Counted from the first letter of the stretch, positions 7,610 through 17,976 are shown. The stretch is 64,000 nt of DNA from an uncultured Burkholderiales bacterium (GCA_937949525.1 CALEDT010000039.1:43764-107763); one strand, 5' to 3'. A program made the numbers and translations. Notes: generated by a model from the letters alone, not told the origin.

Positions 7610-8560
7610 ATGCAATTCAAGGACTACTACCAGACGCTGGGCGTTCCGCGCGACGCCTCGGCCGAGGACATCAAGAAGGCGTTTCGCAAGCTGGCGCGCA
7701 AATACCATCCGGACGTATCCAAGGAGCCGGACGCCGAACTGCGCATGAAGGAGGTCAACGAGGCGCACGCGGTGCTGTCCGACCCGGAGAAGCGCGCGGC
7801 CTATGACCGTCTGGGCCGCGATTACCGTCCTGGTCAGGACTTCCGCCCACCGCCGGACTGGGACGCCGGATTCGAGTTCTCCACGCGCGGCTTCTCGCCG
7901 GACGAAGCCGCCGGCTTCAGCGACTTCTTCGCCGAACTGTTCGGCCGCATGGGCGGCGCTGGCGGCTTCCGTGCCGGCGGCGCAGGCTATCAGGCACGCG
8001 GCGAGGACCACCACGCCAAGGTGATGTTGGACATCGAGGACGCGTTCCACGGCGCCACCCGGCAGATCACATTGCAGGCGCCGCGAGTCGATGCGCAGGG
8101 ACGCGTGCGCCTGGAGACCCGCGCGCTGAACGTGCGCATTCCCAAGGGGGTGCGCGAGGGCCAGATCATCCGCCTGGCCGGGCAAGGCGCGCCCGGTCCC
8201 GGCAGCGCGCCGGCCGGCGATCTGCTGCTGGAGGTCCACTTCCGCCCACATCCGCGCTATCGCGTGGTCGGCCGCGATCTGCATCTGACGCTGCCGGTGG
8301 CGCCGTGGGAGGCGGCGCTGGGCGCGGTGATCGCGGTGCCGTTGCCGACCGGCGAAGTCAAGGTGCGCATCCCCGAGGGCACGCGCGGCGGTCATCCCAT
8401 GCGCGTGCGCGGCAAGGGCATACCGGGCGAGCCGCCGGGCGACCTGCTGCTCGACATCCACATCACCCTGCCGCCGGCCGATACGCCCAAGGCCCGGCAG
8501 TTGTACGAAACCATGGCGCGCGAGCTGGCCTTCGATCCGCGCCCCGACTGGAGGACCTGA
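7610..8560 (+). CDS. cbpA: Curved-DNA-binding-type DnaJ co-chaperone
   Basis: 316-aa Hsp40 of the CbpA type, a co-chaperone that stimulates DnaK and, in E. coli, also binds curved DNA in the nucleoid. J-domain at 4-70 with HPD at 33-35, then a Gly/Phe-rich linker (about 75-130), then two C-terminal beta domains (about 130-300). The four CxxCxGxG zinc motifs of DnaJ are absent, which distinguishes it from DnaJ. The start at 7610 has GGAG 5 nt upstream; an in-frame ATG at 7598 would add MGAC and is less likely. It is followed after 2 bp by cbpM, the usual pair. Confidence 0.94.
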   Translation: MQFKDYYQTLGVPRDASAEDIKKAFRKLARKYHPDVSKEPDAELRMKEVNEAHAVLSDPEKRAAYDRLGRDYRPGQDFRPPPDWDAGFEFSTRGFSPDEAAGFSDFFAELFGRMGGAGGFRAGGAGYQARGEDHHAKVMLDIEDAFHGATRQITLQAPRVDAQGRVRLETRALNVRIPKGVREGQIIRLAGQGAPGPGSAPAGDLLLEVHFRPHPRYRVVGRDLHLTLPVAPWEAALGAVIAVPLPTGEVKVRIPEGTRGGHPMRVRGKGIPGEPPGDLLLDIHITLPPADTPKARQLYETMARELAFDPRPDWRT

Positions 8561-8562
8561 GC

Positions 8563-8856
8563 ATGCGTGACGACGAGGTGCTGATCGGTTGTCTGATGGA
8601 GGACAGCTGGCTGACCCTGGAACAGGTCGCCGCGGCATGCTCGGTGGAGCCGGCCTGGCTGCTGCGTCACATCGAGGAAGGACTGTTTCCGCACGCCGAG
8701 AGCGTCGCCGGCGTCTGGCGTTTCACCGACGCCAGCCTGCTGCGCGCGCGCCGCATGCGCCAACTGGAGCGCGACTTCGATGCCGTGCCGGAGCTCGCCG
8801 CGCTGGTCGCGGACCTGCTGGAGGAGATCGACGCGCTGCGCGCGCGCGGCTGTTGA
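8563..8856 (+). CDS. cbpM: Chaperone modulator CbpM (MerR-like)
   Basis: 97-aa protein with a MerR-like helix-turn-helix (LTLEQVAAACSVEPAWLLRHIEEGLF, about 18-43) followed by WRFTDASLLRARRMRQLERDF and a C-terminal helical tail. In E. coli CbpM binds the J-domain of CbpA and inhibits both its co-chaperone and DNA-binding activities. Two bases separate it from cbpA, so expression is coupled. Length matches the family (about 100 aa). Confidence 0.9.
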   Translation: MRDDEVLIGCLMEDSWLTLEQVAAACSVEPAWLLRHIEEGLFPHAESVAGVWRFTDASLLRARRMRQLERDFDAVPELAALVADLLEEIDALRARGC

Positions 8857-8897
8857 CGGCCACTCGGTGGCGCGTCACCCGGCCGGCGGCCGCACGG

Positions 8898-10079
8898 TCA
8901 ATACTGGAACGTCGCCTCGGTTTCCTGCACCGGCCGCGCGAACTGGTCGGCGGTGAGGTCGATGCCGAAGCGCACGTCTCCCGCTTCCACCGCCTTGACC
9001 ACCATGCGCCAAGTGGCACGGGTACGCGGCAGCAGTTCGGGCAGCGGTTGGGCGATGACGCGCTGGCCTTCGGCGTGCAGCGGGCTGTCGCCGCCGCCTT
9101 CGACGTAGCGCTGCTGCGGCTCCAGCGTGGCGACGATGGCCACCTGGGTCAGGGCCGTGCTGCCCTGGTTGAACACGGCGATTTCGTACACCACGTCCTT
9201 GCCGACCTCGACCGGATCGCCAATGTCGATGACATGCAGCAACACCGCCGGCACACCATGCACGTCCACCGCGCAGTGCGCCGTGGCCGCGCTGCCGCGC
9301 TCACCGCTGGCGGTCGCAGCGAAGTGCAACGCACCCGCGCGCGTCGGCGTGTGCGTGACGCAGGCCTCGCGGCGTTCGCCGGGCGCCAGCGGTGCGAAAC
9401 GCCAGACCAGATCGGCGCCGTCGCGCGCACCGGTGGCGACGCTGAGGTGCTCCACGGCGAGCTCGGCCGGCACCCGCATGCGCAAGTCCACCTGCCGTTC
9501 CGCCAGATCGCCGGTATTGGCGAGCTGCGGGCACACGGTCAGCGGCCGGCCGAGCGCGACGTTGGCCGGCGCCGTGCAGGACAGTTCCAGCACCGGCGCC
9601 GGCCGCGGCAACTGCTCCTCCACCCAGAAGTTGCTGCACGCCTTGGGCGTCACCACACGGTAGCGACGGTCGCCGGAAATGAACGAGAACTCGTAGGCGT
9701 CGATCGGCTCCTTGCCCGCCCACAGCACGTTGCGCAGCAGGCGCGCCTCGCCGCGCCGTCGGGTGGACATGGCCGGCAGCACGGTGCCCACCGGGATGCT
9801 GATCGCGCGGATCTCGGCGGTGGCGACGGCGGCGAGGAAGTCGTCGAAGTGGCCCAGATAACCGCTCTGGCGCAGGATGGTGTTGACGTCCTGGCGTAGC
9901 GCCTCGCTCGACAGCGTGCGGCGCAGATCGTCCGGACTGTGCAGCGGATCGGCGAAGCGCGTCGCCGGGTTGCCCAGCCGGGTGGCGCGATGCAGCTCGC
10001 TGGCGACGGCCGATGCGCACAGGCACAGGGCCACGAGCATCAGCAACACATGCTGTATCGGGGATGGGCGGTGGTTCAC
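8898..10079 (-). CDS. Secreted protein with DUF11-type beta-sandwich repeats, function unknown
   Basis: 393-aa exported protein. From a GTG at 10079 (CGGAGA 6-7 nt upstream) the signal peptide runs through VLLMLVALCLCASAVASE to a likely cleavage after AVA. An N-terminal region of about 130 residues has no family I recognise. Two repeat-like domains follow (about 165-280 and 290-393), with conserved-repeat/DUF11 features such as LTVCPQLANTGDLA and DVVYEIAVFNQGSTALTQV. An earlier in-frame ATG at 10139 would bury the signal peptide behind 20 polar residues. It follows the SLC13 permease by 84 bp on the same strand; DUF11 domains occur in surface-attached proteins, but no partner can be named. 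Confidence 0.7.
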   Translation of the reverse strand: MNHRPSPIQHVLLMLVALCLCASAVASELHRATRLGNPATRFADPLHSPDDLRRTLSSEALRQDVNTILRQSGYLGHFDDFLAAVATAEIRAISIPVGTVLPAMSTRRRGEARLLRNVLWAGKEPIDAYEFSFISGDRRYRVVTPKACSNFWVEEQLPRPAPVLELSCTAPANVALGRPLTVCPQLANTGDLAERQVDLRMRVPAELAVEHLSVATGARDGADLVWRFAPLAPGERREACVTHTPTRAGALHFAATASGERGSAATAHCAVDVHGVPAVLLHVIDIGDPVEVGKDVVYEIAVFNQGSTALTQVAIVATLEPQQRYVEGGGDSPLHAEGQRVIAQPLPELLPRTRATWRMVVKAVEAGDVRFGIDLTADQFARPVQETEATFQY

Positions 10080-10163
10080 GACGTTCTCCGGTAGCTGCCC
10101 GCGCGGCCGAGGGGGCACGGACGCACAGTGTATCGCCATGCGCTTTACCGACGCATGCGCATG

Positions 10164-12125
10164 TCAGTAGAGCAGATTGAGCACCACCATCATCACCGCC
10201 AGGAACAGCACGGTCATGATGCCGCCGGCGCGCAGGAAATCGGCCACGCGATAACCGCCCGGCCCCATGATCAGCGCATTGACCTGATGGGTGGGCAGCA
10301 GAAAGGCATTGGACGTGGCCAGCGCCACGGTGAGTGCGAACACCGCCGGATCGGCGCCGGCGCCCAGTGCGATGTTGATCGCCAGCGGCACCAGCAGCAC
10401 CGTGGCGCCGACGTTGGACATGACCAGGCTGAACAGCGTGGCCAGCACGGCGACCGCCAGTTGCAAGCCCCAGCCGGGCACGTCGCCAAACCCGGCCAGC
10501 ACCGCCTGGGCGATCCACGCCGCAGTGCCGCTGCTCTCCACCGCCTGACCGAGCGGAATCAGGCTGGCGAGCAGGAACACGGTCTTCCAGCTCACCGCGC
10601 GATAGGCTTCCTGCGCGCTCAGCACACCGGCCAGCAGCATGCCGACGGCGCCGGTGAACAACGCCGCGGCCAGCAGCATGTCGGTGAACAGCACCAGGCC
10701 CAGCGCCAGCGCGAACGCGGCCAGCGCCCACCCGAGCTTGTGCGGGCGCAGTTCCTCATGCGGATACTCGGTGGTGATCACGACGAAATCGCGGTTGCCT
10801 TGCAGTTGCGCCAGCACCGACCAGGGCGTGTGCACCACCAGCGTGTCGCCGGCCTGCAGCGGCAGATCGCGGATGCCCTGACCTTCGCGCAGGGTCTCGC
10901 CCCGGCGGTGCACCGCCAGCAGCGCCAGGCCATAGGTCTTGCGCATCGACACGGCGCGCGCGCTCTGGCCGATCAGCGTCGAGCCCGGCGGGATCACCAG
11001 TTCGGCGATACCGGCGCGCGTCGCGGTCAGCGCCTCGGCGAAGGTGACCAGCTCGTCGCGCAACTCCAGGCCGTTGCCGTCCACCAGCAGGCGCAGGTTG
11101 GCGGGCGCGGCGAGCATGCCCAGCACCATGCCGGCTTCGATCTGTGCATCGCGTTCGACGCCGCCGGGGCCGATGCGCACGTCCCCGCCACCCTTGGCGA
11201 CCGCGATCACGCGCACCCGCGCGCTGCGCTCCAGCTCGTCCAGCGCCCGGCCGACCAGGGGCGAGCCGGCCGGCACGCAAACCTCGAACAGCCCGTAATC
11301 CAGGCCGTACAGTTCCTGGAAATAGGCCATCGCCGGTGCGCCGCGCGTGGCGTGGTCGTGGCCGCCGGCCGGCAGCACGTGACGACCGGCGAGCACGAAA
11401 TAGGCGATACCCGCCGCCAGTAGCGCCAGACCGACCGGGGTCACCGAGAACAGCGACCAGGGCTGCATGCGCTGCGCCTCCGGCAAGGTCTGGTTGGAGG
11501 CGAGGATCAGGTCGTTGAGCAGGATGAGCGGGCTGGAGCCCACCAGGGTCAGCGTACCGCCCAGGATGGCGCAGAAACCCATGGGCATCAGCAGGCGCGA
11601 CAGCGGCAGGCCGGTGCGCGCGGCAATGCGGCTGACCACCGGCAGGAACAGCGCCGCCGCGCCGACGTTCTGCATGAAGCTGGAGATCACCCCGACCGCG
11701 CCGGATACCGCCGGGATCACGCGCGCCTCGGTGCGTCCGGCGACGCGCAGGATGGCGGCGGCAACGTGATTCATCATGCCGGTCTTGTCCAGCCCGGCGC
11801 CGATGATCATCACCGCGATGATGGACATCACCGCGTTGCCGGCAAAGCCGGAGAACAACTGTGCACCGGGCACCAGCGGACCTTCCAGCCCGAGCGGCAG
11901 CGCGAACGCGCTGAGCAGGCCGAGCAGCACCAGGATGGACAGCGCGGCCACGTCGATGGCCACCACCTCGAACACGAACAGATAAACCGTGAGCAGCAAC
12001 AGCGTGCACACCACGGCGACCTCGGTCGCCGGCGCCACGGCAGCGGTCAGCAGCGCGGCAGCGATGAACAGCGGCGCGGCGAACAAATGGCGCCACGGCA
12101 GACGGGCGCGCGCGGGCGTGGCCAT
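10164..12125 (-). CDS. SLC13/DASS-family anion permease with two TrkA-C (RCK_C) domains
   Basis: 653-aa inner-membrane transporter. Hydrophobic N-terminal half-domain (about 12-235) with SFMQNVGAAALFLPVV and LGGTLTLVGSSPLILL, two cytosolic TrkA_C-type domains (about 260-430; GSPLVGRALDELERSA and GSTLIGQSARAV), and a second hydrophobic half (about 445-653) with the mirrored SNVGATVLLVPLA and TSNAFLLPTHQVNALIMGPGGY. This N-terminal/RCK/RCK/C-terminal plan is shared with bacterial sulfate or dicarboxylate permeases of the SLC13/CitMHS group; the substrate is not determinable here. It starts 10 bp after the SDR gene and so is probably in the folA operon. Confidence 0.88.
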   Translation of the reverse strand: MATPARARLPWRHLFAAPLFIAAALLTAAVAPATEVAVVCTLLLLTVYLFVFEVVAIDVAALSILVLLGLLSAFALPLGLEGPLVPGAQLFSGFAGNAVMSIIAVMIIGAGLDKTGMMNHVAAAILRVAGRTEARVIPAVSGAVGVISSFMQNVGAAALFLPVVSRIAARTGLPLSRLLMPMGFCAILGGTLTLVGSSPLILLNDLILASNQTLPEAQRMQPWSLFSVTPVGLALLAAGIAYFVLAGRHVLPAGGHDHATRGAPAMAYFQELYGLDYGLFEVCVPAGSPLVGRALDELERSARVRVIAVAKGGGDVRIGPGGVERDAQIEAGMVLGMLAAPANLRLLVDGNGLELRDELVTFAEALTATRAGIAELVIPPGSTLIGQSARAVSMRKTYGLALLAVHRRGETLREGQGIRDLPLQAGDTLVVHTPWSVLAQLQGNRDFVVITTEYPHEELRPHKLGWALAAFALALGLVLFTDMLLAAALFTGAVGMLLAGVLSAQEAYRAVSWKTVFLLASLIPLGQAVESSGTAAWIAQAVLAGFGDVPGWGLQLAVAVLATLFSLVMSNVGATVLLVPLAINIALGAGADPAVFALTVALATSNAFLLPTHQVNALIMGPGGYRVADFLRAGGIMTVLFLAVMMVVLNLLY

Positions 12126-12135
12126 GCGCCTGCGT

Positions 12136-12975
12136 TCAGCGCTTGCCGGAGCCGGAAGCCAGGCGCAGCACGCGGTCCATCATGCGCGTGGACAGCACCC
12201 GGCGCAGCCACCAGAACGCCACCGACGGCACGGTGACCGGATAGCGCGGCCGCGGCCGTCGGCTCTCCAGCGCATGCACCACCTTGGCCAGCACCGCCTC
12301 GGGCCCGAGCGTGAACGGCGCCACCGGCCCGGGCGCGCGCAGCCGCGCCAGTTGCGCTTCATATACCGCTCGGTGCACGCTGCCCTGCCAGTCGACGTGC
12401 CGCTCGAAATGCGGCAGGCAGTTCTCGCGGAAACGCGACACGATGGGCCCGGGCTCCACCAGGCTGACGTGCACGCCGCTGCCGGCCAGCTCCATGCGCA
12501 GCGTGTCGGTGAGCCCCTCCAGCGCGTACTTGGCGGCGATGTAGGCGCCGCGATAGGGCATGGCGGCATAACCCAGCACCGAACTGTTCATGACGATGCG
12601 GCCATACGCCTGCTTACGCATCACCGGCAGCACCCAGTTGGTCAGTTCGACCCAGCCGAACAGGTTGGTCTCGAACTGCGCGCGCAGCGCATCACGCGAA
12701 AGATCCTCGACCGCGCCGACCTGGCCGTAGCCGCCGTTGTTGAACAGCGCGCCCAGACGGCCGTCGTTGCGTGCCATGACCTCGGCCACGGCGACGCGGA
12801 TGCTTTCCGGGTTGTCCAGATCGAGCTGCAACGCTTCCAGGCCCTCGTTGCGCAGCCGCGCCACATCGTCCGGTTTGCGCGCGCTGGCGAACACGCGCCA
12901 GCCGCGCGCGCGCAGACCATGCGCGACGGCGTGGCCGATGCCGCTGGAACAGCCGGTGATGAGGATGCTCTTCAT
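12136..12975 (-). CDS. Short-chain dehydrogenase/reductase, classical type
   Basis: 279-aa NAD(P)-dependent oxidoreductase. The cofactor motif TGCSSGIG is at 6-13, the NNAG-like motif appears as NNGG, the catalytic Ser lies in IVMNSSVLGY, and the YxxxK catalytic pair is in YIAAKYALEG. The C-terminal extension resembles 17-beta-HSD-like/retinol-type bacterial SDRs (VSLVEPGPIVSRFREN). Its ATG overlaps the folA stop by 4 nt, so it is translated from the folA message. The open frame continues upstream into folA, but MKSILITG is the natural start. Substrate unknown. Confidence 0.9.
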   Translation of the reverse strand: MKSILITGCSSGIGHAVAHGLRARGWRVFASARKPDDVARLRNEGLEALQLDLDNPESIRVAVAEVMARNDGRLGALFNNGGYGQVGAVEDLSRDALRAQFETNLFGWVELTNWVLPVMRKQAYGRIVMNSSVLGYAAMPYRGAYIAAKYALEGLTDTLRMELAGSGVHVSLVEPGPIVSRFRENCLPHFERHVDWQGSVHRAVYEAQLARLRAPGPVAPFTLGPEAVLAKVVHALESRRPRPRYPVTVPSVAFWWLRRVLSTRMMDRVLRLASGSGKR

Positions 12976-13460
12976 GACGCGACGCGCTGGTAAGTGACGA
13001 AATCGTAGGCCAGACCATGGTCGGCGACATGCGGTTCCCGCGCCACCTCGCGCCATTGCGCCGCGTCGAACGCCGGGAAACGCGCATCGCCGGCGTACTC
13101 CGCCTGGATCTCGGTCAGATACAGCCGCTGCGCGCGCGGCAGCGCCTGGGCATAGAGCTCGGCGCCGCCGACGCAGAACACCTCCGCATCGTCACCACAG
13201 GCGGCAATCGCCTCGTCCAGCGAGTGCGCGCTGATGCAGCCTTCCACCCGGTAACCGGGATCGCGCGTCAGAATCACGGTGACACGGCCGGGCAGGGGCC
13301 GGCCGATCGATTCATAGGTCCGGCGTCCCATCAGGATGTGGTGTCCGAGCGTCAACGCCTTGAAGCGCTTGAGATCCTCGGGCAGATGCCAGGGCAGCGT
13401 GTTGTCGACGCCGATCACGCGATTCCTGGCCATGGCGGCGATGACGGAAAGGATGGGCAT
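12972..13460 (-). CDS. folA: Dihydrofolate reductase
   Basis: 162-aa cytosolic enzyme reducing dihydrofolate to tetrahydrofolate with NADPH. Clear family motifs: MPILSVIAAMARNRVIGVDN, the substrate-binding LPWHLPEDLKRFKALTLGH (with the active-site acidic residue in this helix), ILMGRRTYESIGRPLPGR, and FCVGGAELYAQALP. Length is typical (about 159-170). No strong Shine-Dalgarno is visible; the ATG at 13460 is set by homology. The start region of the open frame further upstream is unrelated. It heads the folA-SDR-SLC13 series; thyA, the usual functional partner, is not in the window. Confidence 0.96.
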   Translation of the reverse strand: MPILSVIAAMARNRVIGVDNTLPWHLPEDLKRFKALTLGHHILMGRRTYESIGRPLPGRVTVILTRDPGYRVEGCISAHSLDEAIAACGDDAEVFCVGGAELYAQALPRAQRLYLTEIQAEYAGDARFPAFDAAQWREVAREPHVADHGLAYDFVTYQRVAS

Positions 13461-13575
13461 GGTCGAAGAAACCGGATGGACTCGAATGAGCGGCGACCGG
13501 GTACGTCCCGTTGCGCCAGGCCGCCATTCTAGCCGCGCGCCGCCGCGGTGATGGACGCGTGCCACGCGCCGGACA

Positions 13576-14760
13576 TCAGCGCGGTCGCAGCCTGACGCCA
13601 TCGGCGATGCGGTCGTCGGGATGCGCGATGACCCGTTCGCCGGGCTGCAAGCCCTGCAGCACCTGCGCGGCCAGGCCACTGCGCTGGCCGATTTCGACGG
13701 CGCGCAGGCGCGCGCGCCCTGCCTCGGCGACGAACACCGCCCAGCCATCACCCTGGCGGAACAGCGCGCTGGCCGGGATCAGCAGCACACCCTCGCCCTG
13801 CCACAGCACGAAGCGCGCCTCGACGCGATAGCCGTCGCCCAGTCGCTGCCAGTGCGCACGCGGCGTGACCAGGTCGATGACGACGCGCACGCGCTGTTCT
13901 TCCACGCCCAGCGCGGAGATCTTGGTGAAGCCGGCCGGCTCGACCACGCGCACGCGCCCCTCCAGGCTCGCCTCGCCCCCCCAGCGCTCCAGCAGCACGC
14001 GCGCGCCGGGCGCGATACGCACCGCCGCTGTGGACAGCACCTCCACCACCACTTCCAGGCTGTCGGGATTGCCGATCTCCAGCAGCGGCTGGCCGGGCTG
14101 CACCGCGCCCTCGCTTTCGCGCGGCAGCGCCAGCACGTAGCCGGCCACCGGCGCGACCACCGGCAGCGGCGCCACCGGCGCATCGCGGCCGGCGCGCATC
14201 AGCGCGGCGCGCGCCAGCTCGACTTCATGGCGCGCCACCTCGCCGGCGTAGGCCGCCGCACGCGCGCCGGCGGCCGCGGCGCGGTCGCGCGCGGCCGCCT
14301 GGTCGAGTGCCGCTTGCGACATGAACTGCGCGCGCACCAGCGCTTCGGCGCGCGCCAACTCCTGCCGCGCCAACGTCGCCTCGGCCTCCGCCGCCTGCTG
14401 CTGCTCGCGCGCGGCGCGTTGCGCCGCCAGGGCGGCCTCCAGCCGCGCCTGCGCCTGCGCGCGTGCACGCGCATCCAGTTCGGCGGTGCGCGCCGGTTCG
14501 ATCCGCACCACGGTCTGACCGGCCTCGACCCGGTCGCCCACCTTCAGTTCGATGCGGCGGGCATGACCGCTCACCGGCGCGGCAATCTGATAGCGCTCGC
14601 GCACGCGCGTGCGCCCCTCCTCCTCCACCGTCACCAGCAGATCGCCGGGCGCCGCCTCAACCAGATCGGCGGGCACCGGTCTGGGGCTAAAGCCATGGAC
14701 GATGCCGCCGATCAACAGCAGGGCGAGGACGGCGTAACCGATGCGGGCGCGCCAGTTCAT
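13576..14760 (-). CDS. HlyD-family periplasmic adaptor of an ABC exporter
   Basis: 394-aa membrane-fusion protein. One N-terminal TM anchor (WRARIGYAVLALLLIGGIVH) is followed by a split lipoyl domain (IAAPVSGHARRIELKVGDRV and VVAPVAGYVLALPRESEGAV) flanking an Ala/Arg/Gln-rich coiled-coil hairpin (about 90-195), then beta-barrel and membrane-proximal domains. Two adjacent ATGs compete: 14766 overlaps the permease stop (ATGA), whereas 14760 has GAGGGA at proper spacing and is preferred. With the permease and ATPase upstream it forms a tripartite exporter of the DevBCA/MacAB style; the outer-membrane channel would be encoded elsewhere. Cargo unknown. Confidence 0.88.
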   Translation of the reverse strand: MNWRARIGYAVLALLLIGGIVHGFSPRPVPADLVEAAPGDLLVTVEEEGRTRVRERYQIAAPVSGHARRIELKVGDRVEAGQTVVRIEPARTAELDARARAQAQARLEAALAAQRAAREQQQAAEAEATLARQELARAEALVRAQFMSQAALDQAAARDRAAAAGARAAAYAGEVARHEVELARAALMRAGRDAPVAPLPVVAPVAGYVLALPRESEGAVQPGQPLLEIGNPDSLEVVVEVLSTAAVRIAPGARVLLERWGGEASLEGRVRVVEPAGFTKISALGVEEQRVRVVIDLVTPRAHWQRLGDGYRVEARFVLWQGEGVLLIPASALFRQGDGWAVFVAEAGRARLRAVEIGQRSGLAAQVLQGLQPGERVIAHPDDRIADGVRLRPR

Positions 14761-14762
14761 GT

Positions 14763-17129
14763 TCATTCCCTCGTTTTCAGCACGGCGATCAGATCCAGAC
14801 GGCCCAGCCGACGCCAGATCAGCGCGCCGGATACCAGCGCGGAGACCACCACCACGCCGGCGGCGAGCGCGTAATTGGAGGGTTCCAGCACCAGCGGCAG
14901 GCGGTACAGATCGGATTCGAACACGATCACCAGGATACCGCACAGGCCGGTGCCGATCAGGAAGCCCAGCGGGATGGCCAGCAGGGTCAGGAGCCCCAGC
15001 TCGCCCAGCAGGATGTAGGCGATCTCGCCGCGGGTGAAGCCGAGCACGCGCAGACTGGCCAGCTCGCGGCCGCGCTCGGACAGCGCGATGCGCGCGCTGT
15101 TGTAGACCACGCCGAAGGCGATGGTGGCGGCGAGCAGCGTGGCCACCATGTTGAAGAACAGCACGAACTCACCCAGCGTGTCATAGAAGCTGGCGATGGC
15201 CGACGCATGCGCGACCATGCCGAGCACGCGCGGACGCTCGTGCAGCCGCGCATACAAGGCCGGCGCGTCGGCACGCTCGTGCGCCAGATAGGCGCCGGAT
15301 ACCACATCGCCCTCGCGCAGCAGCGCGTTCAGCGCATCGCGGCGCAGATAGGCGGACACGCCGAGAAACTGGCGGGTGACTCCCGCCACCGGCACCTGCA
15401 GCACGCGCCGCTCGCCTTCCAGCAGTTCCACGGTCAATCGATCGCCGGGTTTGACACCCAGGATGTTGTCGGCCAGATGGTCGGTGAGCACCACGCCGGC
15501 CTCGGGCAGGCGTACCGGCTTCAGCGCGCGGTCGAGCGAGCGGTGCAGTACCCCCTCCGGCTCGATGCCATACAGCGCCGCGCGGTAATGGCGATGGCCG
15601 AAGCGCAGATTGGCGGCGACGTCGCGATAGCCCTCGACGTGGCGCACGCCGGGTAGTTGCGCCAGCTCGAACAGCGCGCGGCCGGCTGTGGGCTCGATGA
15701 AGGCGAGTTTGAGATCCTCGCGCGCGGCCTGGCGGAACTGCACGTCGACCATGAAATCGATGGCGCCGCGCTGGTAGTTGCCGACCATCATCAGGCCGCC
15801 GGCACAGGCGATGCCGAGCACCGTGAGCGCCGATTTCACCGGCCGCCGCTCGATGTGGCGCAGGATCATGCGTGAAGGCTGAGCAAACCAGCCTTGCAGG
15901 CCCAGCCGCTCCAGCACGGTGGCGCGATAGACCACCGGCGTTTCCGCACGCATGCCTGCCGCCGGCGCCAGGCGCATGGCACGGCCGACCGCCAGTAGCG
16001 TGCCAGCCACCGCCGCGAGCACGGTGACCGCCAACGCGATGGCCACCACCTCGATGCGCAACACGTAGTCGAGCGTGGGGAAGCGATAGAACTCCATGTA
16101 GACATTGGCCAACCCGTGGCCGAACCAGGCACCCAAAGCGACGCCGCCGGCCACGCCCGTCAGCGTCACCGCCAGCACCAGCCCGAGGTAATGGGCGCCG
16201 ATCGCCAGTGGGCGGTAGCCGAAGGCCTTGAGGATGGCGATCTGCTCGCGCTGCGTGGCGATCAGCCGGGTCACCACCACGTTCAGCAGGAACGCCGCCA
16301 CGCCCAGGAAGATGGCGGGAAACACGGTCGCCGTGGTGCGCAACTGTTTCAACTCCTCGGCCAGGAAGCGGTTGGAAAACTGATCGCGGCGCGCGTAGGC
16401 GCCCACCCCGCCATAGGGCGCGAGCAGGTCGTCGAGCCGGTCGATCACACCCTGTGCGTTCGCGCCCGGCGCCAGCGTCAGCGTGACGCTGTTGAACGCG
16501 CCGTCCATGCCGTAGGCGATGGACAGCGCATGGCGGCCCATCCACAGCACGCCGTAACGCTTGAAGTCCGGGAACATCGCCCCCGGCGCGATCTGGTAGA
16601 CGTATTCCGGCGACAACGCCACACCGGACAACGTCAGCGCCTTGCGCCGGCCGTTGACGATGGCGTGGATGCGGTCGCCCGGCTCGAGGCCGTGCGCATC
16701 GGCGAAGGTATCGCTGGCCACCACCTGGTCGGTACTGTACGGCGCCGGCCACTGGCCGCGCTTCAGGTGCAGCGTGTTGAGCAGCGGCTCGCCGCTGTCC
16801 GGCAGCGATGACAACACGCCGGTGATGGGGTCGTAAAATCCCGCCACCTCCAGTTTCACCACCGCATTGACCCGTGTCTCCAGATGCGCCACGCCGGGAA
16901 TCTGCGCGAGGCGAGCGCCCAGGCTGTCGGGCGCGCGTTTCAGCCGGGTGAACACGTCGGCAAAACGGTATTCGCGGTAGAAGCGGTCGCGCGTCTCGAC
17001 CAGCGAGTCGTAGGTGGACAGCGACATCACCAGCGTCGCCACGCCGCCGGCGATCACCGCCGCGATCGCCAGCACCTGGCCGCGCATCAGCCACAGATCG
17101 CGCCATAGCTTGCGATTCAGCGCCCTCAC
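14763..17129 (-). CDS. ABC transporter permease with two FtsX domains
   Basis: 788-aa inner-membrane protein made of two FtsX/MacB-type halves. An N-terminal TM (about 8-35, [18 protein letters not shown]) is followed by a large periplasmic domain. Then come an FtsX core (about 245-390), a central TM, a second periplasmic MacB_PCD-like domain, and a C-terminal FtsX core (about 660-788: [36 protein letters not shown]). The start is the GTG at 17129 that overlaps the ATPase stop (GTGA), with GGAG 8 nt upstream. This duplicated type usually mediates lipid or glycolipid export or mechanotransmission rather than pore transport; the substrate is unknown. Confidence 0.9.
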   Translation of the reverse strand: MRALNRKLWRDLWLMRGQVLAIAAVIAGGVATLVMSLSTYDSLVETRDRFYREYRFADVFTRLKRAPDSLGARLAQIPGVAHLETRVNAVVKLEVAGFYDPITGVLSSLPDSGEPLLNTLHLKRGQWPAPYSTDQVVASDTFADAHGLEPGDRIHAIVNGRRKALTLSGVALSPEYVYQIAPGAMFPDFKRYGVLWMGRHALSIAYGMDGAFNSVTLTLAPGANAQGVIDRLDDLLAPYGGVGAYARRDQFSNRFLAEELKQLRTTATVFPAIFLGVAAFLLNVVVTRLIATQREQIAILKAFGYRPLAIGAHYLGLVLAVTLTGVAGGVALGAWFGHGLANVYMEFYRFPTLDYVLRIEVVAIALAVTVLAAVAGTLLAVGRAMRLAPAAGMRAETPVVYRATVLERLGLQGWFAQPSRMILRHIERRPVKSALTVLGIACAGGLMMVGNYQRGAIDFMVDVQFRQAAREDLKLAFIEPTAGRALFELAQLPGVRHVEGYRDVAANLRFGHRHYRAALYGIEPEGVLHRSLDRALKPVRLPEAGVVLTDHLADNILGVKPGDRLTVELLEGERRVLQVPVAGVTRQFLGVSAYLRRDALNALLREGDVVSGAYLAHERADAPALYARLHERPRVLGMVAHASAIASFYDTLGEFVLFFNMVATLLAATIAFGVVYNSARIALSERGRELASLRVLGFTRGEIAYILLGELGLLTLLAIPLGFLIGTGLCGILVIVFESDLYRLPLVLEPSNYALAAGVVVVSALVSGALIWRRLGRLDLIAVLKTRE

Positions 17130-17845
17130 CAGGACAACTCCCGCGCCGCGCACTTGTCGGCATTGCGCTGCTGATCGACGATGCGGCCGTCGGACAGGCG
17201 GATGACGCGATCCGCCATGGCCGCGATGCCGGCGTTGTGCGTGATCAGCACGGTCAGCGTGCCGAGTTCGCGGTTCACCTTCTCCAACGCTTCGAGCACG
17301 ATCACGCCGGTGTGCGAATCGAGCGCGCCGGTCGGTTCGTCGCACAGCAGCACCGCCGGGTTCTTGGCGATGGCGCGCGCGATCGCCACGCGCTGCTGCT
17401 CGCCGCCGGACAACTGCGCCGGGAAATGATCCAGCCGCTCGCCCAGGCCGACCAGGCGCAGCGCCTGTTCCGGCTGCATCGGCGCGCGCGCGATCTCGGT
17501 GACCGCGGCAACGTTTTCGCGCGCGGTCAGGCTGGGAATCAGGTTGTAGAACTGAAACACGAAACCGACGTGGTCGCGCCGGAAACGGGTCAGCTCATCC
17601 TCGTCGGCGGCGGACAGATTGCGCTCCAGGTAATACACCTCGCCGCCGGACGGGGTATCCAGGCCGCCGAGGATGTTGAGCAGCGTCGACTTGCCGCTGC
17701 CGGACGGCCCCAGCAGCACCACCAGTTCACCCGCGTACAGCTCCAGGTCGATGCCGCGCAGCGCGTGCACCTGTACCTCGCCCAGGGTGTAGACCTTGGT
17801 CAGTCCGCGCGCGCGGAACACGCACTGGGGAGATGCGACGGCCAT
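17126..17845 (-). CDS. ABC transporter ATP-binding protein, LolD/MacB type
   Basis: 239-aa ATPase. Walker A GPSGSGKS, the [16 protein letters not shown] block typical of LolD/MacB/FtsE ATPases, signature LSGGEQQR, Walker [13 protein letters not shown], and the switch histidine in LITHN. It couples to the 788-aa permease (4-nt overlap) and the HlyD adaptor downstream. Start ATG at 17845 ([15 protein letters not shown]). The gene is divergent from the EAL/HDOD gene with 131 bp between, which should contain both promoters. Confidence 0.93.
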   Translation of the reverse strand: MAVASPQCVFRARGLTKVYTLGEVQVHALRGIDLELYAGELVVLLGPSGSGKSTLLNILGGLDTPSGGEVYYLERNLSAADEDELTRFRRDHVGFVFQFYNLIPSLTARENVAAVTEIARAPMQPEQALRLVGLGERLDHFPAQLSGGEQQRVAIARAIAKNPAVLLCDEPTGALDSHTGVIVLEALEKVNRELGTLTVLITHNAGIAAMADRVIRLSDGRIVDQQRNADKCAARELSW

Positions 17846-17976
17846 GCATTCAGCATAGCGTCTATCCCGTACGGTGTGAGCCCGCGCCGCGCCGGCACCG
17901 CCTGTCCCGGTGGCGACAGCGGTTAACATGCCGGCAACGGGCCGCCACCAAGCCCGCAACGCAAGGAGACCGGCCC

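Noticed and set aside
10128..11423. 431-codon open frame opposite the SLC13 permease
   Set aside because: Extreme His/Gln/Arg composition typical of the complement of membrane-protein codons; no motif or ribosome-binding site.
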